Origin: Aquila chrysaetos chrysaetos
Taxonomy: Eukaryota > Chordata > Aves > Accipitriformes > Accipitridae
Direction: 5' to 3'
NCBI RefSeq assembly: GCF_900496995.4
Contig: NC_044005.1
Span: 31,570,363-31,634,362, forward strand
Length of the DNA stretch: 64,000 bases
In this document: one piece after another, positions 49,121 to 61,500 of the stretch
How positions within the stretch are numbered: the stretch's first letter is position 1
Layout of the letters: each line of letters opens with the position of its first letter
Translations under genes and position numbers: made by a program
The notes under the pieces: model-generated
What the model was told of the DNA's origin: nothing
Database searches by the model: none
Seen by the model: only the letters and a program-made list of their open reading frames with translations

Positions 49121-52100
49121 ACCCCAAACCCAGAGGCAAACCAAACAAAACCCTCCACTTTAGAGCCTGCTTCGTTTTCGTAGTTCAATGCATACACGCA
49201 TATGTGGCGTAAAGTATTAGCTGGCACGAGTGTGAAATGATCAGATTACTTATGGATGGGTGGGAAGAGAGGCAGGAGCGCGTTTAGTTCAACGAGTGCC
49301 TTAAAATCGTGTTCTTTGCTGCCTGCTGGCATCCGCTGTTTAACTTCTGCTGGGACGGCTGTTCCCAGAAATAAACTTTCAAATATAAATAAACTTTCAG
49401 AATTCATAGGAATTAGCATGTTAGTGGATTTGCCGGGGCACCAAATTAAGTGGAGGCATTGCAGTCAGCTCCGGGAGCGAGCGGGCACGGCAGCAGCCGT
49501 TTTTGGGGAGGCAGCTGATCAATGCAACTCGCTTTCGGGCTTTTTTTTTAACCGGTTGCATAGAAATGCGCACTGTGAAATATCTCTTCGTATAATTGAA
49601 AATAAATCTATTTGAGAACTCTGCGATCCGTTCAGAGATATGCCGCCCATAGAGCAAAGTAGGAAGCATGACCGGGTAAGTTATTCGTAATTTTTTTTTT
49701 TTTCCGAGTTTAATTCAAGCGAAGCGCAGAAGCGGTGAGAACATGATATCCTCCCCCCCCTCACCCAGCTTTGATCGTCCCAGAAACACATTTTTATGCT
49801 TCCCACACAGGATAAAGGTGGCGATGCTTCCCTCATGACATAGTCTTCTCCTACGGGAGCATCTCAAGTGCAAAATTACTCGAGGCTGTTGGTGCAGATG
49901 TCAGCAACTTCTGCTGGCGTTTCTCTCGGCTTCTGCGGATCCCGAGAGCTTCCCAAGGCATTACCGACCGCCAGCAGGCTCCCTCCTCAGCTGGAGAGAG
50001 GGTCGCCCGAGGGGGTCGGTCATGTTTCGCCTCCGGTCATCAGTGAAAGAGTCGGCCGTGGCCGCTAAAGCTCCGTCCCTGCGCTCGCCTCTCCCGGAGG
50101 TGTCTCCCCCAGATGCAGAGGGTATTCGCTACTTTCCAGAAATGGTTCCCCCTTTCTGTTGCAGCCCTCGGTTCACGGTGTTCTTAGAGTTGCGGTACTT
50201 AAGATAGAAGGGGGCCTGGCTTAATTTTTATTTTTCAAAGAAAAAGCTCTGGGAAGCCAAACGGCGTGTTAGAGAAGACGCCTGCCGTGCGGCTAGCAGC
50301 GCCGACGGGGGGGGGGGGGCGAGCGGGTCTTGGCTTGTCCTGGACTCGTGTCGCACCTTATCTGGTGGCGAGAGCAAACTACGCGCCAGAGAAACTGCTG
50401 TCACAGGGGTTAAAGCGTTCCGCCGCGGTGAAATGTCCCGGGAATGTCTTCCTCCGGAGGCTGAGAGAAAGGCAGGAGGAACAGGGAGAGGCACCCCATT
50501 TATCCCGGGAAATACGGGAAATGCCAGAACCGAGGGACACTGGCTGCCATACCATACAGCCCCACAGAAACCTCTCTGTCCTTTGTGTGAAGAAAGGCTT
50601 TGTGCAAAGATCAAAAAGGACAGAAAAAAGTACCAATTAAACTTTCATCCCTAAATACCACTTGGTGAGTGCCCCGCGCCTCGCAGCTCACTCACTGGGA
50701 AAATACACTCACCCTCCATTGCAGTCCCCCTTTCCCTTCTCTTGTCATTTTTCTTTTCTCTGATTCCCTTCATCTTCTGGGGTTTTGTGTTTCTGGTTTG
50801 TCCCTGCATTCCTTTCAGGCCTACGATGCTTTTCTATACACTTTCTTCCCAAAGGCTACTTAATTCGCCCTCCAAACTGGTTTGCATTGACTTTTGCACG
50901 TCACCTTCAATTTTATGGTTAAGAGGTACTGAACTGTGCTTGAATGTTTTGGTTTGAAACTATGCTGTCTTGGGACAGGCATTAAGGTGTTGCTAGGAAT
51001 GCCAGCACGAGACAGGCAAACTGGTGCCAGGCTGGTGGAGCGTACATACGCGTGTGCCCGGCTCTGGGCAGCCAGCTGCAGCAAGGCTCTTTGGTGCCAT
51101 TGTAGAGACAGGCAATTTGAAGGCACCTTAGAGGGGACGTGGCAAACAAACATTACGATGCCTGTGGGCACAGCCCTTTTTCTGACACCCTTGGGCTTGA
51201 TTTGTTAATTCACACCATCACCTTAGTTAGGCTCCTTTATGAAACATTGATTTTTGTTTTGTTCCCAAATTACTGGCTTGTTAGTAAATCAAACAGAAAC
51301 ATGCCCACTTAGGAAGAACACACAGAATAAATGAAAACATTTAAGCCAGAAGAAGGAGGCAAGTGAATGGTGGAAGCAGCGCCTAAAGCAAAGACTGTGT
51401 AACACTGGACTTTTTGATACTCTTTGAGCTGGGCGGCTGCAGCCTTGCCACAGTGTCTGGCAGGCGAAATGCTTGTTTACGTATATGTACATACGTGCAT
51501 ACATATATACAGTATTAAGCAGCACCAGAGCACAGGCCGGAGTACTGGAGCTCTGCTACCATTCCTGTCGCACTGTTGAAATGCTCCTTGGCAGCTCTTT
51601 GGCCCCATCACCCACCAGGCTCCCAGCCAGGGCTCAGCGCAGGGGTTACTGCCGCCGGGGAAATACATTGCCTCCTTCTTGTGGAGGCAGAGAGTGCTCA
51701 CACATACGGAGGTGTGCTAGACCGCGGCAGCTGGCCAAGGCCCACTGGGGCACCTCAGCAGGGGCTGCAGAGGCAGCAGGCACCTCGCCTGGCAATTGCA
51801 TGGTCTGGAGTCCTCTCCAGGAAGGCTGTTCTGCAGCGGGCTTTTAGCCACGGCCAGAAGGAGCACAGAACCATCCTCCAGTGCGCTAGCCTAGTAGTTC
51901 AAGTACTGAGGAAGACAGGTAGCTGCATGGAGGTCTCTCCTTTTAAGAGGTCAAGCACGACTGCTAGCAAAGAGTTCCTGGTGGGCAGCAGACTCTCGTC
52001 TACCCGCAGTTGATACACTTCAGATCAGCAGTTTATTTTATAGAGTAACTGCAGAGCTCTGTGAGGAGGGACTGTGTGTGAGTCTGTCTCCTCTCCTATC

Positions 52101-55100
52101 AGGGCTTTCCCCACAAAGGGGCAGAGGACCAGCCACCTCTCACCTGTGACCAGTACTGAGCTCACCTCTGCCCCGTCCTGTTGCGTGCTCTCCAGAGTAA
52201 CCTGAAGGCCGGTTTTTACGATGATCTCTGAAGAGATTATCTTTTTTTAAGATAAAATTTAAAGTATGTTTGTTACTGTGGATTCTTTTGCTGTATTAAT
52301 TTAAATAATTATCTTACATGTTTCACTGACATGGAGATAAAAATGAAGCCTGGGGACAAAACAATAAAGATAATAACAAGCAGATTAAATTTACTTCACA
52401 TGTTAATTTTAAAAACACATATAAAAAAGTAACAATTATTTCAGAAGTGGTTAATGACTCTGGATTCATTCTTGGATGCTTTGCTTGCGATATCATGAAG
52501 ACCTTGGTTAGCCCGGAAGTGTATTTTTATTACCAGTTTGAAAACATTTTTCTCTGTGCAAACATTGAGGACTCTTAAATAATTAATAAAGGCAAGGATG
52601 GGGCCCCACTTCCATCTGCTGCCTGTTCGCTCCTCTGTTTCACTTTGGGCAGCACTGACATTGTGTGCAGGAGCAAACCGCCGGTCAGAACATCTCTTTT
52701 TTACACTGAGAAGCGGGGATGCTGATCTTTGGGATGAAACCCAAGGCGTGCTTTCTGGAAACAGATGATGACTTCCGATCATTTCAAATCCTGTTTCTGC
52801 AGCTGGCACTTCTAGTCTGAGGGCTCACCCATCTGTTCAGTTAAGAGGCCAGAGGTACTGCTTCCTATTTCAGGGGCATGTGTTTCTTAGAGAAATATGT
52901 AGCTTTGGGTAAGTGAGGTGCATTTTTCTGCTTCATATAAACATTATGTTAATCCTGAATGGGAAGTGCCCGGTCAGAGCCTGCCTGTAGTCATATGGCT
53001 GTTGTTGAACGTGTGGCTTCTGTTATTCCTGGCTCTGCAGTTGGTGAACATGCTGTTCCTTCCACTTCCTTTGGTAATGGTCATCTGCACATTTTGAGGG
53101 TAATCCAGGGCACCACACACACACACTGTAGCCATTCTTAAAAAAAGGAATTCTTTGTCTTTCCTTCATGCATGCTTACATTTGCACACAATATTTGCAA
53201 GGCTTCATAAATGGAAAAGACATTTTCTGATTAACTTTATAAAGTGAAGGTACAGTGAATTCAGTTTATCTATCTACTTTAACCCCTTATATTTGGAGCA
53301 GAATGGGACGAACAATATCTCTGGGTTAGAATTTGAATTTGTACCTTTTCTCTTAATTGCTGTTATACATGAAGAAAAAAGAAATAAATGAGAAGTATTT
53401 GTAAAGATGTACGACATGCAAAGACCATCTGTGACATACATTTATTGTTATTCCAGAAAAGTACATGGTGCCAAGACTAATCAGTGTCTGGTCGTTTTGA
53501 CAAGCAGAAATGTGTCACGGACGGATTGCCCAAAATCAGAATAATGCAAACCCATTTGTAACTCTCATATTTCACTGGGATTTTGAATGTCATGAAGTAA
53601 TGAAAGTCTAACCTAGCTATAGTTTATTCATTGAAAGAAAAAAACATGGGTTTGCTGAATATTATTTAATCATCTGTAAGGCTGGTTGAAAACACTTACC
53701 AACTTCTAGAAAGAACAGTCATTAAACGCCTCTTATTAGAATCTTTTGTTTAGAATATTTTTAGCAGGATTTTAGTAGCAGCCAAGTAGACAGATTTGTG
53801 GTATCTATTTACATATCATTATATCGTTATTTAATACTGAGATTCTGCTAACACTCAGAGGTTTCAGAAAGAATTGGGTTCCTGTTTTGTTCAGTGCAAT
53901 ATGGACATGCTGAAGAATAATAGTTGATCCAGGGAAGCTTATAGTTTCTAGAGATTGTCGCTTTTTTTAAATCAAGAACACTATTGTCTATCACTAATAG
54001 TAATAAAATTTCATTTCAGATCTCACTTCAGCATTTATCATAGACATTTGTGGGTTTTTTTTTAATATTTTATACGTATATATATGTTTATATTTTGCTG
54101 ATTTAAAAAGATCTAACTATTTATGTTGTTGAATCACTAGTTTTTACATTTGGAATTTGTTCTGTACTCCAAAATTCATCTCCTTTGGGGTCTCAGCCAA
54201 AACTTACACCAGTTGGTGGTAGACTTGGCCTCTGACTTTTTTGTAGTCGCATTACTACTCATCTCCAGCAAAAGATGGGGCTGCAAGTATTTTTCTCCCT
54301 CTTTATTAGCCCTTTGGTTTTTTTGGTTTTTTTTTCCCTTCAGTAGTTATGTGACTACATTTTCTTACCGTGAAAAGTATCTACCACAACACTGATTTAC
54401 TGTAACTCCATGCTATGCACTGCTGAAAACAAAACCACTTCAGTAACTGTGTCTCAGATACGGAAAGAATGGGCAAGGGGCAGAGCTGAAAGTAAATGGC
54501 TTACATTTTTCCTCCTCCGAAGGCAATGGCGAGCACCAGCCTTATTCCTCCTGCAGAGGGAAGGGGCTGTGGACAGTTCGTGACATCATGGAATGATGCC
54601 TGAGGGTGCCTGGTTTCGCTTGGTGTCTAGTGTTGTGTTAGGTGTGAAGGGGTGCTTGGTAAGACTGCTTCACTCTGCTTGAATCAGCCAAAAGCAAGAC
54701 TTTTCCACGTGCACATCCTTTGCAACAAAAAGGATCATTTGAATTCAGAATTATTAAAAAACCCATCCTTAGTTGGGTTCATCACTCAGCTCTGCTTGGG
54801 CAGACGGCTGGAGGGCAGCTACGGATAAGAGGGCAAATGCAAAGAAGCCACCTGCACATCGATGTGTAGAACGATGGTTTCCTTGCAGTGTAATGGCTTA
54901 GTCTGGACAGCTGTGTATAGCCACAGATTGCTTCTGTTGGTGAAATATGCGGTTACCTTTGGCGGTGAAACACTGCTTTTCAGAGGAATGTTTAATATTA
55001 AGGGTAGATGTTTTTACGGTCCTCTGAGGATGTACTGCAGGCTTTTCGTATTTTATGCTCTACGGCCAGTCTTTCTTGTGGCATATTAGCAACATGTTGG

Positions 55101-55368
55101 GTTTGCCTTTTGTGAGGCTGCTCTTTGTCTGAGCTGTTTCAGTGTGCATCGGTATAAGGGGAGACGAGCCTGGTTTCTTTTGAAAGAGCATAAGTTTGAG
55201 AGGAGAACACAAACAGTATATTAGCCTCTAACTCTACCAGCTCCAGTCAGTTAAGAAAGATTTATTATATGGAGAGTATTCAGCACAATGTTGGAGTGAA
55301 GAATTAATTTCTTTAAAACTTGTTCGAGTGAGTAGTAATTTTGAGCCACCAGAGATTTCTGGGTTAGT

Positions 55369-55480
55369 CCCTTCTGTTTTTATTAATTTTATTTTCTTCT
55401 TTTAACACTGTATTCTGTCTTGGTAAATGGGTCTTAAAAACTTATTCAGATCGTGACATCAAAAGAGAGGAAATATTTTC
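55369..55480 (+). repeat. Local direct duplication, copy 1
   Basis: About 110 bp ending ATCAAAAGAGAGGAAATATT. It aligns with 55963-56069 in the same orientation with many shared blocks, such as TTCTTTT.ACAC, TCTTAAAA, CTTA.TCAGATC.TGA and ATCAAAAGAGAGGAA. Confidence 0.8.
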
Positions 55481-55962
55481 CCCTCCAAAACAGCAGAGAC
55501 TAAAAGATAGAAAAAACAATGCTTCTTTTATTTTAAAAAGTCATGCCGAATGATGAATACAGATTTTCACTTTGGTGCAAACTTTTTTTCCTGTCAGCTA
55601 TCGATAGTTTGAAAGAGATATAAAATATTTTGAAATAAGAAGCAGTGCAGAAATTAGTGGCCGTGCATTTTTTTTTCCCATTGAGAGAATTTTTAAAAAC
55701 AGATGTTGCTGTAACCCTTTGCAATAGAAGTCTAAGGTACTTTATTTGCATGTAGATGGCGTATTTTTGTAGGACTAGAATCTCTCTGAACTGCTAAGTT
55801 CAGAACTGTTTAGAAAAATATTAAGAGTTACACGGGTTATGATAGAATTGTTGGAACTGCTTAGGATGACAATGTTTACCTTGATGTCTCTGAGACTCAC
55901 ACCCTGTAAAGGATTTAAAGGCCTTAAAATCGTACGCTTTGTTCTCAGATTTTTGTTTTAAT

Positions 55963-56069
55963 TCCTTCTGGTTTAACTGATATTTATTTCCCTTCTTTTG
56001 ACACGGTTGTCTATGTTGGCTCTTAAAATCTTACTCAGATCATGATATCAAAAGAGAGGAAGTATTTTC
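55963..56069 (+). repeat. Local direct duplication, copy 2
   Basis: Second copy of the sequence at 55369-55480, about 590 bp downstream, ending ATCAAAAGAGAGGAAGTATT. Similarity is highest in the last 55 bp and fades to the left. Confidence 0.8.
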
Positions 56070-58485
56070 TTGTATCTTCCAGCTTGGCAGAGAGATCGGT
56101 TAATTCTTAAAATGTGAGTGTGGCATGGGATTTGAAGTTCTTCTTTTGTTACCTCAAGTATTATCAGCATTCACTGTCCCTGAACTACACATTTATTTGT
56201 ATATATCACGACTTTTGCTACTGTGACGTATGTAATTTCTTTTTGTAGTAACAATTTTGACACAAATTGATTATTGTTAGAAGAGTAAATAATAGATTTT
56301 TTATTTATATCTGAACCAAAAATTGAAGCATCTTATTTCAATTTGATCACAAATTAGTTCTTTTGTTTTATCCTCTGGGTTTTTTTCACATCATAGTTTT
56401 AATTAAAAAATAAACAGAATTTTGAATTGAAAATGTGGCCAGTTTCATTTTGAAAGCATCAATAAACCCCCCTGCTTTTCTGAAATGAAACATCTGATTT
56501 TGACATATTCTAATATTACTACTAGTTAAAGATAGACAATCTGAATCTCTTCACCAGATTTAATCTTACTTTGTAGAACATCTCCCTGCAGTTCTATGTT
56601 CTGAATAATTCACTATTCATAAAAAATAAAGTTCCTCAGTTGTTTTTGCAGTTTTATGCATTTGCTTATGTCTATGAAGTAAGTTCAGTAAGAAATGTTT
56701 ACGTATATCAGTCGATATAGTAGGTGGTTCTAATGCACAAAGTAAAACAGGCACCCTGAACTTTTAAACTTGATGTGTCTGAAGCAGTCAGTATCTGTCA
56801 AGATGGAAAAATTAAATCACTAAGGGAAATTTTATTTTTCAAAACTGTAGAGAAGTAATTAACAGGACATAAAAAATATCAAAAGCTTCATTTACGTCTT
56901 AAGGGTCTCGTAGCTATGAAGTTAAAGGGAGAAAAAATATGGGAGAGACAGGAAAACATGGGTGAAATATGACAGACAGGGACAAATCAATAAATGGAAA
57001 GGGCCAGTCACTGAGGAAGCCTTGAGCTTCCCTGGCAGATGCCCCTTCACTTTTCCTTTCCGAGCAAGCTCAGGCCCGTACAGGGGTGGACATTTGCTGG
57101 GGTGGCTGTGCACCCTGCAAACGGTTGCCCATCGCCAGACGCCTGACAGCCCTACCCCAATGGGCAGCGCAGGCTGCTGGGAGGGGACAGGGGCTTTTGG
57201 GAGTGTGCTTGATCTGTCGGGGAGGCTACCGCTACACCTGTGTTGGAGAAACCACATTGCTTCTCCACTGGCGGGTGGGCCTGGAAAGAAAAATTTTTGG
57301 TTGGCCGTGTTTGAAAAGGAGAATTGAGAACATTGTCTCTAGGCAGGTATTAGGATAACAGTTCCCTGATACCCTGGTTACTTAACGAGGCCGGACCTGA
57401 AGCCAAGGGGACCTCTGAGTAAGGCTGGAGCCTTACTTAGCAGACAAATCAATGATCAGGACAAACAGGTTAATCTGTAGTTAACGCTTGTGGGACTCAA
57501 GCGTCCACAAAGCCAAGTACTTTTTGTTTTTCAGCTGCCAGTGGCAGGCGTTGCAGTCTCACATTTTTTTCCATGGATTTGGCTCTCCAAGATATCTGCT
57601 TTTATTAGCAGCAGTTGATCTCTCTGTAATGAGGTGACCACATTATGGCTTTGTCAAATTTCTTCCCAAGAATGGTACTTCATGTTCAGATTTTCTGTTT
57701 ATGTCACACAATATCACACAAAGAGCTGCTACAAGCCTCAGAAGTTGATTTATTGCAAGTGCTTCTTGCTGAGAAAGATTATTTTTATTTTTTGTGAATA
57801 TGCATCTTTTTAACTTTTACAGGGGAAGATTACATTCTCGACTTTTTTTTTTTTTTGTTTGTACTGCAGCCATTTAATTAACATTAATTTGTTAAATTAG
57901 AATTAAGAATGTCTTCCAGGAAATGATGCTAAAGGAATGCTTAAATGTACTTTTTTAATGTTTCTGATCCAAATGCTGGCAATTTCGTAAAAGAACATTA
58001 GTAGGAGGTCCATTCTTCAGTTTTATAAACATTTTTTCACCTCACTAAGGCCCACAAGACCTGGGATAAGGCCAATGTAGACCAAAACCAAGTTGGCTGA
58101 TACATGTGCAGAACTGAAGGCCAATATAAATGCATCTATGAAATATATGTGTATGAAAAATCTAGGGAAAACAGTTTGAAGAAGACCACCAACAAATAGA
58201 TCACACATGGACATTTCTTTCATGTGCATGAAAGAGAATCATGGCAGAGATGTTTAGACAGTTTTATTAGTAGATTGTAATATACTATATAGCAGGAGAG
58301 AAACCAGTGTTTTACAGCCATGTCCAACCTGAGAGATGTAAAAAATAACCTATTATGGCACACGCAGAGGAACGTATTAATTTTTTAAAGAAGAAGTTTT
58401 CATAAGTGAAGCAATTGTTACAACACAAGAAATATATATCTAAATTTATGACGTTACTTTGTGGTATGTCTCTGAAGAATTGTTT

Positions 58486-58530
58486 AATCGTTTAGCAAAT
58501 GCTATAAACATTTGCTAAGCTAAACTGATT
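58486..58530. repeat. Imperfect inverted repeat
   Basis: AATCGTTTAGCAAATG and CATTTGCTAAGCTAAACTGATT are inverse complements apart from a six-base bulge, with a 7-nt loop. Confidence 0.75.
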
Positions 58531-61500
58531 AAATACATGTAAGCTATGACTATGAATGCTGTACTTCATCAGAAGATTTTAATAATGCATTAGGTTCTTG
58601 AAAGATATCCCAAATATAAGAAAAAACCCACTTCCATCTGGTAGGTAGAAAATGAAAGTGTTGTTAGTAAAAGACCCGGGGGCTGTAACCCATAGTCATG
58701 TTCACGTGAGTCGTTCTGAAGTCTGTGACAGTAAGCACTGTTCTGCCATAGCAAGGGTTGCAGATCTGCACTGTTTATGAGCATTAATTCTGTACTCCAG
58801 CTTTCAAAGGGAAATGTCACACTAATGCCAGCATTTATTGGTATCCAGCAAAATTTAGAGACAATGAGTCCTTGCTCTTTCAAAATCAAACACTCTGTGA
58901 AGCAATTCTTTCCGCAGAAAGGGATTTGATCTCATTGTCGCATCTGGCATATGCAAAGCCACATCTAACTGTTTTTTCCTTGCTTCCAGGAGAAAAAAGC
59001 CCAAATGCAAAAAACCCAAACAAACAACCTCCCCTCACAACCCTGGCTACAAAAAATATATTGTGCTGCAGCTGTCCCTCCCTTGCTGAGTTTCCCTGTT
59101 CTGTCCTTTGTTGTTGGAGATAGATAATGCTTTCTTTTCATTTTGAATAATTATTAGATACGTATTCTAAGTTTTTTTTTTCATAATGACCAACTATTAG
59201 TTTATTTGAAATTCTCTGTTCAAGTTTAATGACATTTAAGTTTCTTGTTTGTAACTTTGCAATTCAACTGTCAGTAAAAACTCAAAATCCAAACTGGATA
59301 ATTTCATGGGGGCATATGTAATACTGAGTTAGCTAAGTTAATTTTCTCATTAGGAAACACAGTGATAAGATATCATTTTGCAGGTTTTTGAAGAAAGTAG
59401 AATATATATAGTGTATTTCATAGTATAAGTTTAGCCACATACTTCAAATACAAGATGATGCCCTAATGATGTCAAGCCATGTTGGATGTGATGCACGTGC
59501 GTGCCGTTGACAGGTAGAAACTGTAATGATTAAAATGGGAATGTTGGCTCTTATTCTCTGGGGAATATTCATTACCAGCTTATTTTGGACTGCAAGCTTA
59601 TCTGATAATTTAGAAGTTAATCACCTTTGGCTTTCTCTGCAGATAATACAGAAGGCAAAGGAGTAATCTCATTCAGACGTGCTTCACTGAAAACAGAGGG
59701 AACCAAGTGAGCCCAGCTTTCTCTTAACTCGGGAAACCCTCGCTAGCATGGCTGATATCTGACAGAGGGAAGAAGACGATTTAGGACATGACAGTCCTCT
59801 CTTCCATAAGTAAGTGCCTTTACTGGTCTTGTGCCTGCGACCCCATTTGCTGTTTCCTGCCATGCCGGGGTGACCCAGGGAATCTGGCTGGTCATGAATA
59901 TCCTGTCTCCACAACTGGTAGGAAGCAAAGCATGGCTTTCCATTGTATGTAAAGCTGAATTCCACACACCACCGTGCATGTGAGTTATGGAAAAGGCAGT
60001 TGAATGATTTTGCATTGAAAGCTGAAATCAGGGTGGTGGTATAGCATCAGCCAGGTGACAGTTTTCATATCCATGGTAGGGATAGATCAGATAATAATGG
60101 GTAAAGGAGCAGTCAGGAAAGTTAGAGATGAATCTACAGGTGTTATACATGTAATGGCGGATTGGAGGAAGTAGTCTGTACATGTCAGTGTATATACATG
60201 CATTGGCTTTTTTGTGGGGGTGTTTAAAAAACTGATATATGTACTTAAATAAATATATATATCTACACATCATATATAGACAGGTATTTATAAAGTCTGG
60301 AACCTACAAGAGTAAATATGATGGGTTACCTGAAGGGTTTCAGCTTGTTAAGGATAACAGAGCAAAGAGCATGCAGTGAAAATGTTAGCACTGAAAATTT
60401 TAGGGGCAAATTCAAAAGTATTAGCGTTGTAGTTGAGGCCTATTTCTACAAACTTTTGCTGGAACAGCAGTTGGTTGCAGATGTAATTTTTTATGTCTGA
60501 TATTGCTGTGGCAACAAGATGTCACCTGGAGTTTGGAAAGAGAAGCAGCGAACTGTTGGCAACAAGGGTGAGACCAAGTGAGGAAAGCACAGAAAAAGGA
60601 AGAGGCAGATAATGAGGTGTTGAAAAAAGATGACAAGTGGGATACAGGAGGAGAGAAAAGGCAGGGAAAAGCGAACTGGCTGGATAAGCTGTATTTGTTT
60701 CTTCTTTTGCCTGCTTGTCATTTGAAGCATTGATCTTATTCTGCTCTACTCAAATGCTTTGAGGCTTTTGTCCAGGGAGGAGTTACAAGGAGTGGGCAGA
60801 CATGGTGAATATTTATTGATTTAACTGGAGTATAATATTGTTAACAAGGCAAAAGCCTTTTAGCTACATGGCAAAGAAGCAGGATTAAATAAAATCCCAA
60901 ATCCTCTCTGGCTGCAATATCAATCCCAGATCAGCCTCAGAGATGAAGAGTTGTGAAAGGATTAAAAATAATCAAAAAATAAAGATTAAAATAGCTAATA
61001 TTGACATCCTGTTTAGATACAGAAGCACCAATTGAACTGCTTGTTCTTACAGCTTGTTTGTGTAGCCAGTCCTTCAAACAGACAGCCAGGGGCCAAATGA
61101 CTATTGAAAAATGCATGGAAGAGCTGAAAGAAAAGCCAGTCCGAGGATGTGGGCTTTTCCCTCGCTGCTGCTCTCTGAGCTAGGAAAATTGCTCTTTATT
61201 CAAAAATTTCCTCATAGCAGCTAGTTCCCAGAAGCCAGGAGAAGAGACCCGCTTTTGAGAAAGAAGGATAGGACTCATCTATCGAGAAATAAAGGAGAGA
61301 GCTTCTTAGGGAAAAGTTTATCTTCCTCCTTCCAGTATCTATTCAGTGTTCATTGTGCAAGTGTGTGGACACTTCTTCAGTCTCTGTGGGTGGAAATGCA
61401 CTGACAAGTCTCAAGGACAGCTCTACTCTCCCATTTTTCAGAGCAGTGCCCCTCTTCATTCCTGATGGAAAGTGGCTTCTTTTTTTGGTGTGCACATATT

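Noticed and set aside
51473-52013. Overlapping + strand open frames of 124 and 145 codons
   Set aside because: GC-richer patch with two frames open at once and no motif; treated as chance.
56922-57358. Open frames on both strands around 57 kb
   Set aside because: Mirror-image frames in a local GC-rich patch, no domain and no splice context.
58023-58229. Hydrophobic 68-codon - strand open frame
   Set aside because: Considered as a membrane protein exon; there is no homology I recognise and AT-rich DNA readily gives hydrophobic frames.
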